From contig JBIOYB010000370.1 of the NCBI GenBank assembly GCA_044869915.1, forward strand, positions 1 through 32,499: DNA of 32,499 nucleotides, read 5' to 3'. The notes below the pieces were generated by a model, which saw only the letters and a program-made list of their open reading frames with translations, did no database searches and had not been told where the DNA came from. Position 1 is the first letter of the stretch. Each line of letters opens with the position of its first letter. This stretch comes from Allorhizocola sp044869915 (GTDB lineage Bacteria > Actinomycetota > Actinomycetes > Mycobacteriales > Micromonosporaceae). Both the position numbers and the translations under genes were made by a program. Below, piece by piece: positions 1-7,811 of this stretch.

Positions 1-569
1 TGCAGCAGGGCCTGCTCCAACGGCTGGATCCCGGGCGGCCGCTGCGGCTCGCCGGTCACGGGGTCGCGGTCGCGCAGGTCCTCAAACATCGCCATCGCGG
101 CCGTGGAGTCGGCCATGTGGTGCGCGATGGCCATCACGGCATGCGTGAGCACGCCGTCGTGCCGCAGGAGCATCAGCCGCATCGGCCAGTCCCGCTCGTA
201 GTCGAAGCGGGCGAAGCCGTAGTTGTCGGCGAGGTAGGTGGCGACCTCCTCCGGATCCCCGTCGCCGACCTCGTAAATCCTGATCTCGGCCGTGCCCGAG
301 GCGTGGACCACCTGAGTCGGGCGCCCATCTGGCTCGAAGCGCAGCTGCGTGCGCATCGCCTGATAGCGGTTGAGATAGAAGCGGTATTCGTCGACGAATT
401 CGTCCACCGTCGCCCCCGGATCCAGCTTCCTGACCGCGGTCATCGCGAGCGAGATCTCGGCCCGCAACATGTCGGTCCAGATGGCCTGCTGGGTCCAGGT
501 CAGCTCGCCGGTGCCGCTGCCTTCGCCCGCGAACGGGACGGGCACACGCTCGAATTCCTCAAAGTTCAT
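1..569 (-). CDS. condensation-domain acyltransferase (3' end outside window)
   Basis: Reading from the ATG at 569, the 189 visible residues match the N-terminal half of an NRPS condensation or PapA-type acyltransferase fold. There is a donor-side start (LTWTQQAIW at about 24-32) and a catalytic motif A-H-H-M-A-D-S at 149-155. The general-base His is H150 and the structural Asp is D154, so the usual HHxxxDG motif has Ala for the first His and Ser for Gly. The family condenses a carrier-bound acyl group with an amine or alcohol. No adenylation or carrier domain precedes it, so it is free-standing or at least begins with this domain. The ATG overlaps the stop of the upstream glycosyltransferase (ATGA), so the two are co-transcribed and probably translationally coupled. 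I infer that it acylates a glycoside or its precursor. The C-terminal half lies beyond base 1. Confidence 0.8.
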   Translation of the reverse strand, partial: MNFEEFERVPVPFAGEGSGTGELTWTQQAIWTDMLRAEISLAMTAVRKLDPGATVDEFVDEYRFYLNRYQAMRTQLRFEPDGRPTQVVHASGTAEIRIYEVGDGDPEEVATYLADNYGFARFDYERDWPMRLMLLRHDGVLTHAVMAIAHHMADSTAAMAMFEDLRDRDPVTGEPQRPPGIQPLEQALL

Positions 570-1699
570 GCCAAAAGCTCCAGATGGTCGGCCGCGGCCA
601 CAGCGCCGCCCGCTTCCCGGAAGGAATCCCGGATCCTTTCCGCGGCTTTCTTGTACGAGGGCTCGTCGAGCACGTCCAGGATGGCGTCGCGCAGCTCGAC
701 CGGGGTCGACCGTCCAAATCGGACACGCACGCCCGCTCCCGCCGCCACGACGTGGGCCGCGTTGATGGGCTGGTCCGACTTGATCGCGGCGACGACGAGC
801 GGCACGCCATGCGCCAGCGCCTCGCAGACCGTGTTCAGGCCGCCGTGCGTGACGACGGCGTCCAGGTGCGGCAGCAACTCGAGCATCGGCACCTGTTGCC
901 GCACAAGGATGTTTGCCGACGGGGCGAGCGGCTCCGGCGAGACGATGATGACCTGCAGCCGATCGCCCAGCGGCGCGACCGCGTCGGCCACCCGTGCGTA
1001 GAAGCTTTGCGCCATGTCCAGCGCCAGCGTGCCCACGGTGACCAGGACGTGCGACCGGCCCGGGTCCAGCCAGTCCCACGGGAAGTCCACTGTGGACGGG
1101 CGTGTGGTCAGCGCCGGGCCGACCAGGATCGCTCCATCCACGGCGCCGGTGAGCGCCTCGCCGGTGAACGCGATCACCAGGTGCGGGGAGAAGCGCAGAT
1201 CGTGCGGTGGCGCGCCGGGCAGTCCCGCCTTGGTCCACAGCGACCCCATGAGCCCGTGGATCCAGGCGTCCACTTTGGGCAGTGCGATCGCGTACGGCCG
1301 GGTGATCTCCATCGACGTCGGGGCCAGCGTGGCCCAGCGCACCCCGGCCTGGTGCGCGGCAAGGACTCCCGCCATCGCGTGCTGGTCCACGGCCATGACC
1401 TCGGGACCGTACTCGTCCACCGCCCGCCGGATGGCTCCCAGCGTGAACTTGGTGTGCGGGACGATGTAGTCCTCCCACCGGGACTTGGTGGCGTTCATGC
1501 CGAAGTCGCGCCGTTCGCCGCGATAGAGGCGCAGGCCGGTCGGGTAGACCTGCGCCTGCGGGCCGATCAGCGGGCGCAGGATACCCTCCGCCCCGACCCA
1601 GGCCACGTCGTGACCGCGCCGGGCCAGCTCGTGCGCTACCGCCGCGATCGGATACACGTGACCGGTCAGCGGCAGGGAGTGGAACAGGAAGCGCGTCAC
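566..1699 (-). CDS. MGT-family (GT1) glycosyltransferase
   Basis: This 377-residue protein has the GT-B fold of macrolide- and carotenoid-type glycosyltransferases. The N-terminal acceptor domain begins with TRFLFHSLPLTGHVYPI. The C-terminal donor domain has LVTVGTL at the domain junction and the nucleotide-sugar signature around HGGLNTVCEALAHGVP, followed by a DQPINA segment. It transfers a sugar from an NDP-sugar to a small-molecule acceptor in the cytoplasm. The open frame extends upstream to 1867, but that part is shadow of the methyltransferase gene. The GTG at 1699 overlaps the methyltransferase stop (GTGA) and gives the expected N-terminus. It is clearly homologous over its whole length to the second glycosyltransferase at 6309-7454, so the pair probably adds two sugars to one product. 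Sugar and acceptor cannot be told from sequence. Confidence 0.88.
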   Translation of the reverse strand: MTRFLFHSLPLTGHVYPIAAVAHELARRGHDVAWVGAEGILRPLIGPQAQVYPTGLRLYRGERRDFGMNATKSRWEDYIVPHTKFTLGAIRRAVDEYGPEVMAVDQHAMAGVLAAHQAGVRWATLAPTSMEITRPYAIALPKVDAWIHGLMGSLWTKAGLPGAPPHDLRFSPHLVIAFTGEALTGAVDGAILVGPALTTRPSTVDFPWDWLDPGRSHVLVTVGTLALDMAQSFYARVADAVAPLGDRLQVIIVSPEPLAPSANILVRQQVPMLELLPHLDAVVTHGGLNTVCEALAHGVPLVVAAIKSDQPINAAHVVAAGAGVRVRFGRSTPVELRDAILDVLDEPSYKKAAERIRDSFREAGGAVAAADHLELLA

Positions 1700-2544
1700 G
1701 GCTTCCTGGCGGCGACGGCCGCGTAATGCATGACGCCCTCGTCGTATGCCCGCTTCATCAGTGGTATGGCGTAGAAGAAGCGAAGCACGTCGTGGCCCTT
1801 TTCTCGCGCCACGTCGCGCAGGAACGTGGCGTCCTGGTCGTCGACGCTGGAGAAGTCGGTGTCCCACGTGTTGCGCACAAACGCGGTCCAGTCCGCGACC
1901 CGGACCTCCTGATAGCCCACGGCGCGGCAGGACTGGTCGTAGAACCCGAACGGCGGCAGGCCGGGGATGGCCTGGCGCTTATAGATCTTGCTCAGCAGGT
2001 CCTCGGCGGCGTTGTCGAGCTGCCCGTCGCGCGTGCACCACGTGCTCACCGCCAGGACGCCGCCCGGCCGCAGCACCCGCAGCGCCTCCGCCAGGAACGC
2101 GGCCCGATCCGGGATGTGCTCCAGGCTTTCCAGCGCCCACACCGCGTCGAAGGTCCCCTCCGGATAATCGGTCTGTACCGCATCCATCTGCCGGAAGCTG
2201 ACCTGGTCGGACAGGCCGGCCTCGCGCGCGCGTTGCTCCGCCCGGACGACCTGCTGCGAGCTGAGCGTGATCCCCTCCACGCGGCACCCCAGCCGGCGGG
2301 CGAGATACAGCGCCGGGCCGCCGATGCCGCACCCGGCATCGAGCACATAGGACCCGGCCGGGATCCCGGCGAACGCGGCCAGCTCGCCGACCGTGCGGTC
2401 GGACGCGGCGTGCCGGTCGGGGCCGCTGGCGGCGGGGCTTTCGCCTATATCCCAGTAGCCGTGGTGGACGTGCTCGCCCCACAGCCCTTCGTAAAGGTCG
2501 ATCGTACTGTCGTAGTAGCGCTCAACCGCCTGGTTCAGATCCAA
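1696..2544 (-). CDS. class I SAM methyltransferase, RebM/tocopherol-MT type
   Basis: This 282-residue protein has an N-terminal YYDST...YEGLWGEHVHHGYW segment typical of the RebM, tocopherol and sarcosine methyltransferase group. SAM motif I is VLDAGCGIGG at 67-76, an acidic motif II follows, and FDAVWALESLEHIPD and LRPGGVLAVSTW are motifs III-IV. It transfers a methyl group from SAM to a hydroxyl, carbon or nitrogen of a small molecule. Members such as RebM methylate a sugar hydroxyl of a glycoside, which would suit its place next to a glycosyltransferase, but that role is inferred. The start is a TTG at 2544. The nearby ATG is out of frame, and GGATGG lies six bases upstream of the TTG. It is the first gene of the leftward operon with the glycosyltransferase and the condensation protein. 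Confidence 0.85.
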   Translation of the reverse strand: MDLNQAVERYYDSTIDLYEGLWGEHVHHGYWDIGESPAASGPDRHAASDRTVGELAAFAGIPAGSYVLDAGCGIGGPALYLARRLGCRVEGITLSSQQVVRAEQRAREAGLSDQVSFRQMDAVQTDYPEGTFDAVWALESLEHIPDRAAFLAEALRVLRPGGVLAVSTWCTRDGQLDNAAEDLLSKIYKRQAIPGLPPFGFYDQSCRAVGYQEVRVADWTAFVRNTWDTDFSSVDDQDATFLRDVAREKGHDVLRFFYAIPLMKRAYDEGVMHYAAVAARKP

Positions 2545-2689
2545 GGCGAACCATCCACGTGTTATTGACCCTCAGTGGTCGCGTCACGGTACGTCACGGC
2601 ATTTGAGTATGGCAATCAATCGCTTGGCTATTGCAAATACGTCGATCTACCGTTGCACCCGGCATCACGCGTTGCTAATCTCCCGCCAA
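2545..2689. promoter_or_regulatory. divergent intergenic region
   Basis: This 145-bp gap separates the leftward methyltransferase operon from the rightward acyl-AMP ligase gene. It is visibly richer in A and T than its surroundings, as expected for back-to-back promoters. CGTCACGG occurs twice about ten bases apart (2583-2600). No convincing -35/-10 pair could be fixed by eye. A reading frame runs through part of it from 2603, but the encoded sequence does not look like protein. Confidence 0.4.
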
Positions 2690-4312
2690 ATGTTGACTAC
2701 CAAGAACATTCGAGCCGCGCTCGTCGCGGATCCAGATCTGGGCGCCGGCAACGTGCTGCCCAAGCTGCTGGAGCATGGTGCCGACCTCAGCGGTCCCGGG
2801 CTGACCTTCGACGTCGATGTCGACGGCCATCCGGCCTGGCAGGACCTGACGCTCGGCGGGTTGCACGAGCGCGTGCTGGCCAGGGCCGCCTGGCTGCACC
2901 GGCGGGGGATCAAGCCGCACGACCCGGTGGCCATCTATGTCGCGTCGCCGGCCGATCTGTTCCTCAACTTCCTGGCGTGCAACTGGCTCGGGGCGATCCC
3001 GGCCTTCATGAACCCCAACCTGCCGGGCGACATCGCGGCCGAATACCTGCGCCGGCTGCGGGCGGCGGGCATGCTCACCGACGCCGCGCACCGCGAGGTG
3101 CTGGCAGGCCATGACCTGGACGCGCCGATCCTCGGCGACGTCGCCGAGCTCGGCCAGGCCGATCCGGCGGGCGCGCCCAAGCCCTACCGGCACCACGCCC
3201 ACGATCCGATCGTGGTGAGCCACTCATCCGGCACCACGCGGATGCCGACCGCGGTGGTGCACTCGCACAGCACACTGTTCGCCGCGACCCGGCGCATCCG
3301 GCTCTCGGTGCCGGTGGCCCGGGGCACGCAGCGGGTCCTTTCCGCCCTGCCCGCGCCGCACGCGGCCGGCATCGGCGCGATCAACCAGGCCCTGTGCAAC
3401 CGGGCGGAGCTGCTGTGGCTGTCCCGGCAGGACGACGGCGAGGTCGTGCTCGACGCCATCGAGCGGTGGCGGCCCGAGGGCGTCTTCGGGTTTGCGGTCA
3501 CATGGTCGGAGCTGGCCCGGTTTGACCTGACCCAGCGCGCTCTCGACTCGGTCGCGCTTTGGTTCAACACCGGCGACTGCGCGCACGAGGCACACATCCG
3601 GCGCCTGGTGGCGGTGGGCAGCCGCGAGGTGGTCACCCGCGACGGCGTCACCCGCGTGCCCGGATCCAGTTTCATCGACGGCATCGGCTCCACCGAGATG
3701 GGCCACTCCGCGTTCTTCATCACGCATCGCAGCGACACCGAGCGCTACGGCCGGTGCGTGGGCAAGCCGCACGTCTTCGCCGACGTGGCGCTGCTGGACC
3801 TGTCGACCGGCGAGGAGGTGCCGGTCGGGCAGGTCGGCCATCTCGGGCTGAAGTCGCCGACCGTCGCGGTCGGATACTGGAACAACCATGCGTACTGGTA
3901 TCAGCAGTGGGTGGGCGACCGATACATCACCGGCGATCTCATGTATCGCGACGCCGACGGCTACCACTACCACGTGGACCGCGCCGTGGACGCGGTCGAT
4001 CTGGGCAAAGGCGAATGGCTCTACACGGCGTTGACCGAGGAGCGCGTGCTAGCGGAGTGCCCCGAGGTGCGCGACTGCACGGTCGTGGCGATCACCGTGG
4101 CCGAGACCGTCGTCACCGACGTGCTGCTCCAGATGCACGACCCGGGCGCTGAGCTCACCGCCGACCTCACCGAGCGCGTGCGGGCCGCGCTGCCCGGGCC
4201 GGTGGCCGCCACGCTGCGCAAGGTCGTCGTCGTACCGGATGAAGAGATCATCCTTGGTCCGACCGGCAAGGTGCGCAAGTTTCTCATGCGCCAACGACAC
4301 CACGAGCAGTAG
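2690..4312 (+). CDS. acyl-AMP ligase / acyl-CoA synthetase (ANL superfamily)
   Basis: From the ATG at 2690 the protein is 540 residues. The P-loop-like A3 motif is SSGTTRMPTAVVHSH at about 179-193. The A7-type TGDL and the hinge region near YHYHVDR follow, and the C-terminal GPTGKVRK carries the A10 lysine. The enzyme activates a carboxylic acid as an acyl adenylate and passes it to CoA or to a carrier protein. An upstream ATG at 2603 is in frame, but the 29 added residues look like intergenic sequence, so 2690 is preferred although no strong ribosome site is seen. It is the only plus-strand gene of the cluster and ends three bases short of the convergent E1 beta gene. With a free ACP and a phosphopantetheinyl transferase close by, loading the ACP is the likely role. 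The acyl substrate is unknown. Confidence 0.85.
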   Translation: MLTTKNIRAALVADPDLGAGNVLPKLLEHGADLSGPGLTFDVDVDGHPAWQDLTLGGLHERVLARAAWLHRRGIKPHDPVAIYVASPADLFLNFLACNWLGAIPAFMNPNLPGDIAAEYLRRLRAAGMLTDAAHREVLAGHDLDAPILGDVAELGQADPAGAPKPYRHHAHDPIVVSHSSGTTRMPTAVVHSHSTLFAATRRIRLSVPVARGTQRVLSALPAPHAAGIGAINQALCNRAELLWLSRQDDGEVVLDAIERWRPEGVFGFAVTWSELARFDLTQRALDSVALWFNTGDCAHEAHIRRLVAVGSREVVTRDGVTRVPGSSFIDGIGSTEMGHSAFFITHRSDTERYGRCVGKPHVFADVALLDLSTGEEVPVGQVGHLGLKSPTVAVGYWNNHAYWYQQWVGDRYITGDLMYRDADGYHYHVDRAVDAVDLGKGEWLYTALTEERVLAECPEVRDCTVVAITVAETVVTDVLLQMHDPGAELTADLTERVRAALPGPVAATLRKVVVVPDEEIILGPTGKVRKFLMRQRHHEQ

Positions 4313-4315
4313 CGG

Positions 4316-5284
4316 TCAACTCTTGAACACCTGGCGGATCGCGGTCGCGAGCTGATCCCGGTTGGGCTGCAGCGCGACGTCGAGCTCGGCGTTGATCCCG
4401 ACGACCGCGCCGTCCGGCCGGGTGATCCGCTTCGGCGGCGCGACGAGCGGCATCTCCTCGGCGGCCGTGGCCAGGATCTCGGCCGCCACGCCGCACGAGC
4501 GGTTGGCGTCGTCGATGACCACGAGCCGGCCCGTGCGCGACAGCGACTCCGCGAGCGCTGCCCAGTCGAACGGGTACAGCGTCCGCGGGTCGAACACCTC
4601 CACCGACACCTCGTCGGCGAGCGTGTCGGCGACGGCGATCGCGTCGTGCACATGGTGTCCGATCGCGACAACGGTCACGTCCTGCCCGGGGCGGTGGATC
4701 CGCGCCGACCCGAGCGGCACCGGCACGAGGTCGGCGAACTCCACGTTTTCCCGGATGTCCAGCGCCTGCCTGGGCGCGATGAACACCACCGGATCGTCAT
4801 CCCGGATCGCCGAGATCAGCAGCCCGTAGGCGTCCGTCGGCGTGGTCGGCATGACGGTCTTGACTCCACTGTGGACGAACAGCCCGTGCGGCTGATCGGA
4901 ATGCTGCCCGCCCCAGCCCGGGCGCCAGCCGGAGCTGGCGACGAGATATGTCACCGGCACCCGCGCCTGGCCGCCGCTCATCACGGAGAACTTCTGCGCC
5001 TGGTTGACGACCTGCTCGAAGACCAGCTGGAGCAGGAACGGTATGGCGAACTCGACGACCGGCCGGCGGCCGGCAAGCGCGGCGCCGGTGGCCACGTTGG
5101 CCACGGCCTGCTCGGACAGCGGGGTCTCCACGATCCGGTCCGGGCCGAAGCGGCCGAACAGCCCGGCGGCGACATTGGTGATCGCGTGGTTGACGTCCTC
5201 GCCGAGCACGAACACCGACGGGTCGCGCTCCATCTCGTCGCCGAGAGCACGGTTGAGCGCCTTGAGATATGACAGCCTTGGCAT
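4316..5284 (-). CDS. 2-oxoacid dehydrogenase E1 component, beta subunit
   Basis: This 322-residue protein is full length for E1 beta of pyruvate, acetoin or branched-chain 2-oxoacid dehydrogenases. It shows VLGEDV near the N-terminus, the ETPLSEQA segment, the FLLQLVFEQVVNQA helix, a GQHSDQPHGLFVH loop, and the C-terminal transketolase domain with FDPRTLYPFDW and VVIDDANR. With E1 alpha it forms an alpha2-beta2 thiamine diphosphate enzyme that decarboxylates a 2-oxoacid and transfers the acyl or hydroxyalkyl unit. Its ATG overlaps the E1 alpha stop (ATGA). No E2 lipoyl acyltransferase or E3 gene is present in the window. This argues against a complete housekeeping complex and for use of the E1 pair in the surrounding biosynthetic pathway. 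Confidence 0.9.
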   Translation of the reverse strand: MPRLSYLKALNRALGDEMERDPSVFVLGEDVNHAITNVAAGLFGRFGPDRIVETPLSEQAVANVATGAALAGRRPVVEFAIPFLLQLVFEQVVNQAQKFSVMSGGQARVPVTYLVASSGWRPGWGGQHSDQPHGLFVHSGVKTVMPTTPTDAYGLLISAIRDDDPVVFIAPRQALDIRENVEFADLVPVPLGSARIHRPGQDVTVVAIGHHVHDAIAVADTLADEVSVEVFDPRTLYPFDWAALAESLSRTGRLVVIDDANRSCGVAAEILATAAEEMPLVAPPKRITRPDGAVVGINAELDVALQPNRDQLATAIRQVFKS

Positions 5285-6312
5285 CAGTTCACCACCCCGG
5301 CGCGTGGCCGCAGTCCCGTGGCGTAAAGGTGGTCGAGGGCGTCGGCGGGGTCGGGTTTGGGGCTGTCCTGCGCGAAGCGCACGGCGTCATCGAGCACGTC
5401 CTCGATCTCCTGGTCGATGCGTTCCCGCACGGGGTCCGGGATCCGGGATCCTTGCAGTGTCAAGGGATCCCGCTCCCGCCAGCGGGCGATTTCCTCGTCC
5501 GTGCGGTAGCGCAGCCGGACGAAATACTCGAACGTGTGGTGGGCATCGTAGCGGTATGTCATGAGTTCGAGCAGCGTCGGCCCGCCGCCGGATCTCGCCC
5601 GGTCCACGGCCCGCCGCGCCGCTTCGAGCACGGCCTCCGGGTCCATGCCGTCCACGGTCTCGGCCGGGATGCCGAAGGCCTCGGCCCGGGCCGTGATGGA
5701 CCCGGCCGACGAGGTGCCGACCGGCTGCGTCGTGGCATAGCCGTTGTTTTCACAGACAAATATTTTTGGTACCTGCCAGAGCGCCGCGAGGTTGAACGCC
5801 TCCAGCAGCGCGCCCTGGTTCATCGCGCCGTCACCGAAGAAGCTCGCCACCACGCGGCCCGTCCCGCCGCGCGACGCCGCCCAGGCCACACCGGTGGCGA
5901 TCGCCGCGCCGTGCCCGACCGTGATCGTGGCTCCGTACAGGCCCTTCGCGTAATCCGATATATGTAGAGAACCGGCCCGGCCCCGGTCGACGCCGGTGAT
6001 CCGCCCGGTCAGCTCGGCCATCACGCCGCGGGGTTCGCTGCCCTTGGCCAGCGCGTGCCCATGGTTGCGGTGATTGCTCAGCACGATGTCGCCGTCGTCC
6101 AGGGCCGCGCACACGCCCGCCGCCACCGCCTCCTGGCCGATATATGGGTGTATCCCGCCGGGGATGACGCCCGCACGGACCAGCTCGATGGCGCGCTCTT
6201 CGAACCGGCGGATGAGCCTGACCGTGTGATACAGGCGCTTACGGATATCGTGCTCGAACACGTTTATCAGCGTAGATATTTCGACCTCCCCATCAATGGC
6301 CGAACGGTTCAT
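5284..6312 (-). CDS. 2-oxoacid dehydrogenase E1 component, alpha subunit
   Basis: This 342-residue protein carries the thiamine diphosphate motif GDG at 160-162 and NN at 189-190, separated by 26 residues as the family requires. IRRFEERA, GGIHPYIGQEA and LSNHRNHGHALAKG precede it and are typical of the pyruvate/acetoin E1 alpha group. RYDAHHTFE lies in the C-terminal part near the expected phosphorylation-loop region. The ATG at 6312 overlaps the stop of the glycosyltransferase upstream (ATGA), and the gene's stop overlaps the start of E1 beta. It therefore sits in a continuous operon with an ACP, a glycosyltransferase and E1 beta. E1-only pairs of this kind are known in sugar-branching enzymes (AviB1/AviB2 of avilamycin). 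That role or acyl supply to the ACP is inferred. Confidence 0.9.
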   Translation of the reverse strand: MNRSAIDGEVEISTLINVFEHDIRKRLYHTVRLIRRFEERAIELVRAGVIPGGIHPYIGQEAVAAGVCAALDDGDIVLSNHRNHGHALAKGSEPRGVMAELTGRITGVDRGRAGSLHISDYAKGLYGATITVGHGAAIATGVAWAASRGGTGRVVASFFGDGAMNQGALLEAFNLAALWQVPKIFVCENNGYATTQPVGTSSAGSITARAEAFGIPAETVDGMDPEAVLEAARRAVDRARSGGGPTLLELMTYRYDAHHTFEYFVRLRYRTDEEIARWRERDPLTLQGSRIPDPVRERIDQEIEDVLDDAVRFAQDSPKPDPADALDHLYATGLRPRAGVVN

Positions 6313-7454
6313 CCGCGATGGGCCAGGCGTTGCAAATGTTCGGCCGCGGCGGCCGCGCCGCCCGCCGCACGGAAGGATTCGCGGATCCGGTGCGCGGCGT
6401 CCCGATAGGACGGTTCCTCGAGCACGGCCAGGATCGCCGCCCGCAGCTCATCGGGGGTCGCCTTGTCGAAGTCGACCCGGATGCCCGCGCCACACGCCGC
6501 CACCTGCGCAGCAGTGGTCGGCTGGTCGAGCGTGATGGGTGCGACGACGAGCGGCGTGCCGTGCGCGAGCGCCTCGCCGGCGGTGTTCATGCCGCCGTGC
6601 CCGACGACGGCCTGGACGTGCGGCATGAGCGCGAGCATCGGGACCTGCGGCGCGACCAGGATGTGCCCCGGCGGATCCGCGAGCACGCCGGGCGGCGCGA
6701 CCACGATCGCCTGCACCCGGTCCCCGAGCGGCGCCAACGCCTCGGCGACACGTGCATAGAAATCAGCGGATATTTCGACATTGAGCGTGCCGACGGTCAC
6801 CAGCACCGTGTGCCGTGCCGGATCGAGCCTGCCCAGGTCGAACGGCGGATCGTCGGGCCGCTCGCCCAGCGCTGGCCCGGTGAGCACCGTTGTGTCGTCC
6901 AGGTCGAGCGGGCCGGTCAAGGCCAGCGTGGTGAAGGCGATCCGCAGGTGCGGCGAATACAGCAGCCAGCTGCGCCGATCGGCCGGAACGTCCGGCGCGA
7001 GGGCGGCCAGCGTGCCGTCCAGCCAAGCGTCCACCTCGGACGACCTGGTGGCCAGGTCCAGCAGCCCGCTCGAGCCGGGCAGCAGGCTCGCCCACGGCAG
7101 GCCACGCCGGTAGGCGACCAGCGCACCGGCGATCGCGTGCTGGTCGGCGACCAGCACATCGGGCTCGAACGCCGCCACCGCCTCCTCGACCGCCCGCAGC
7201 ACGAAGCAGGCCAGCGGGGCCACATACTCCACGAGGAAGGCCCGCGCGGCCGTGCCGTCCACGGCGCGCAGGTCCCGGTACAGCCTGATGCCGGTCGGGT
7301 AGACGGTGACGCCATCGCCGAGCAGCGGGCGCAGGAACCGCTCCGACCCGGCCCAGGCGACCTCCTCGCCGCGCGCCCGCAGCGCCTGCGACACCGCGGA
7401 GGCCGGGCGCACATGGCTCGCGATGGGCGGCGCGACAAAGAGAAACCGGCTCAT
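6309..7454 (-). CDS. MGT-family (GT1) glycosyltransferase, second copy
   Basis: This 381-residue GT-B protein has the same layout as the glycosyltransferase at 566-1699: SRFLFVAPPIASHVRP at the N-terminus, LVTVGTL at the domain junction, and GHGGMNTAGEALAHGTPLVV with DQPTTA for the nucleotide-sugar site. By eye the two share roughly half of their residues, so they arose by duplication within or before this cluster. It is expected to use an activated sugar and a small-molecule acceptor. The ATG at 7454 has GGAGG seven bases upstream. The stop overlaps the E1 alpha start. The pairing of a duplicated glycosyltransferase with each operon suggests two different glycosylation steps rather than redundancy. 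Confidence 0.88.
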   Translation of the reverse strand: MSRFLFVAPPIASHVRPASAVSQALRARGEEVAWAGSERFLRPLLGDGVTVYPTGIRLYRDLRAVDGTAARAFLVEYVAPLACFVLRAVEEAVAAFEPDVLVADQHAIAGALVAYRRGLPWASLLPGSSGLLDLATRSSEVDAWLDGTLAALAPDVPADRRSWLLYSPHLRIAFTTLALTGPLDLDDTTVLTGPALGERPDDPPFDLGRLDPARHTVLVTVGTLNVEISADFYARVAEALAPLGDRVQAIVVAPPGVLADPPGHILVAPQVPMLALMPHVQAVVGHGGMNTAGEALAHGTPLVVAPITLDQPTTAAQVAACGAGIRVDFDKATPDELRAAILAVLEEPSYRDAAHRIRESFRAAGGAAAAAEHLQRLAHRG

Positions 7455-7528
7455 GCCGACACCTCCGCAAGCTTCGGAGTCGCTCCGCTACGCTCCGTTG
7501 CGGTATGGGCGAGTCCCCATTTGATGAT

Positions 7529-7798
7529 TCACTCGTTCACGCCTGCGTTCGCCGACGATACGTAGGACGCGAGGTCGCCGACGGTCAGCGCGATGATCTG
7601 CTCGATGTCCAGGCCCGCGTAGAAAGCGGCCAGGTCCACGCGCTCGCCCCATCGCTCGCGCATGCGGTCGCCCAGCGCCACCACCTCGATGCTCTCGAGC
7701 CGCAGATCCTGCTCGAGCATCGTGGACGGGGTGATCGGCGCCTGCTCACCCATCACCTCGATCAGCATGGAGGCGATCTCGGGCACGACTCTATCCAC
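7529..7798 (-). CDS. free-standing acyl carrier protein
   Basis: This small acidic protein of 89 residues has the four-helix carrier layout and the attachment motif LRLESIEVVAL, in which the Ser takes the phosphopantetheine arm. Length and charge suit a discrete ACP. The GTG at 7798 was chosen. A TTG at 7807, three codons earlier, has GGTGAT at a good distance upstream and is an equally serious alternative. The longer open frame to 7924 is shadow of the phosphopantetheinyl transferase. It lies directly downstream of that transferase, which probably activates it, and upstream of a glycosyltransferase and the E1 genes. Likely partners are the acyl-AMP ligase at 2690-4312 and the condensation protein at 1-569. 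Confidence 0.82.
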   Translation of the reverse strand: MDRVVPEIASMLIEVMGEQAPITPSTMLEQDLRLESIEVVALGDRMRERWGERVDLAAFYAGLDIEQIIALTVGDLASYVSSANAGVNE

Positions 7799-7811
7799 GG
7801 GCGGCAATGTA

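Noticed and set aside
584..2568. Long plus-strand frames opposite the glycosyltransferase and methyltransferase genes
   Set aside because: They have no domain signal, and the opposite strand encodes complete enzyme motifs.
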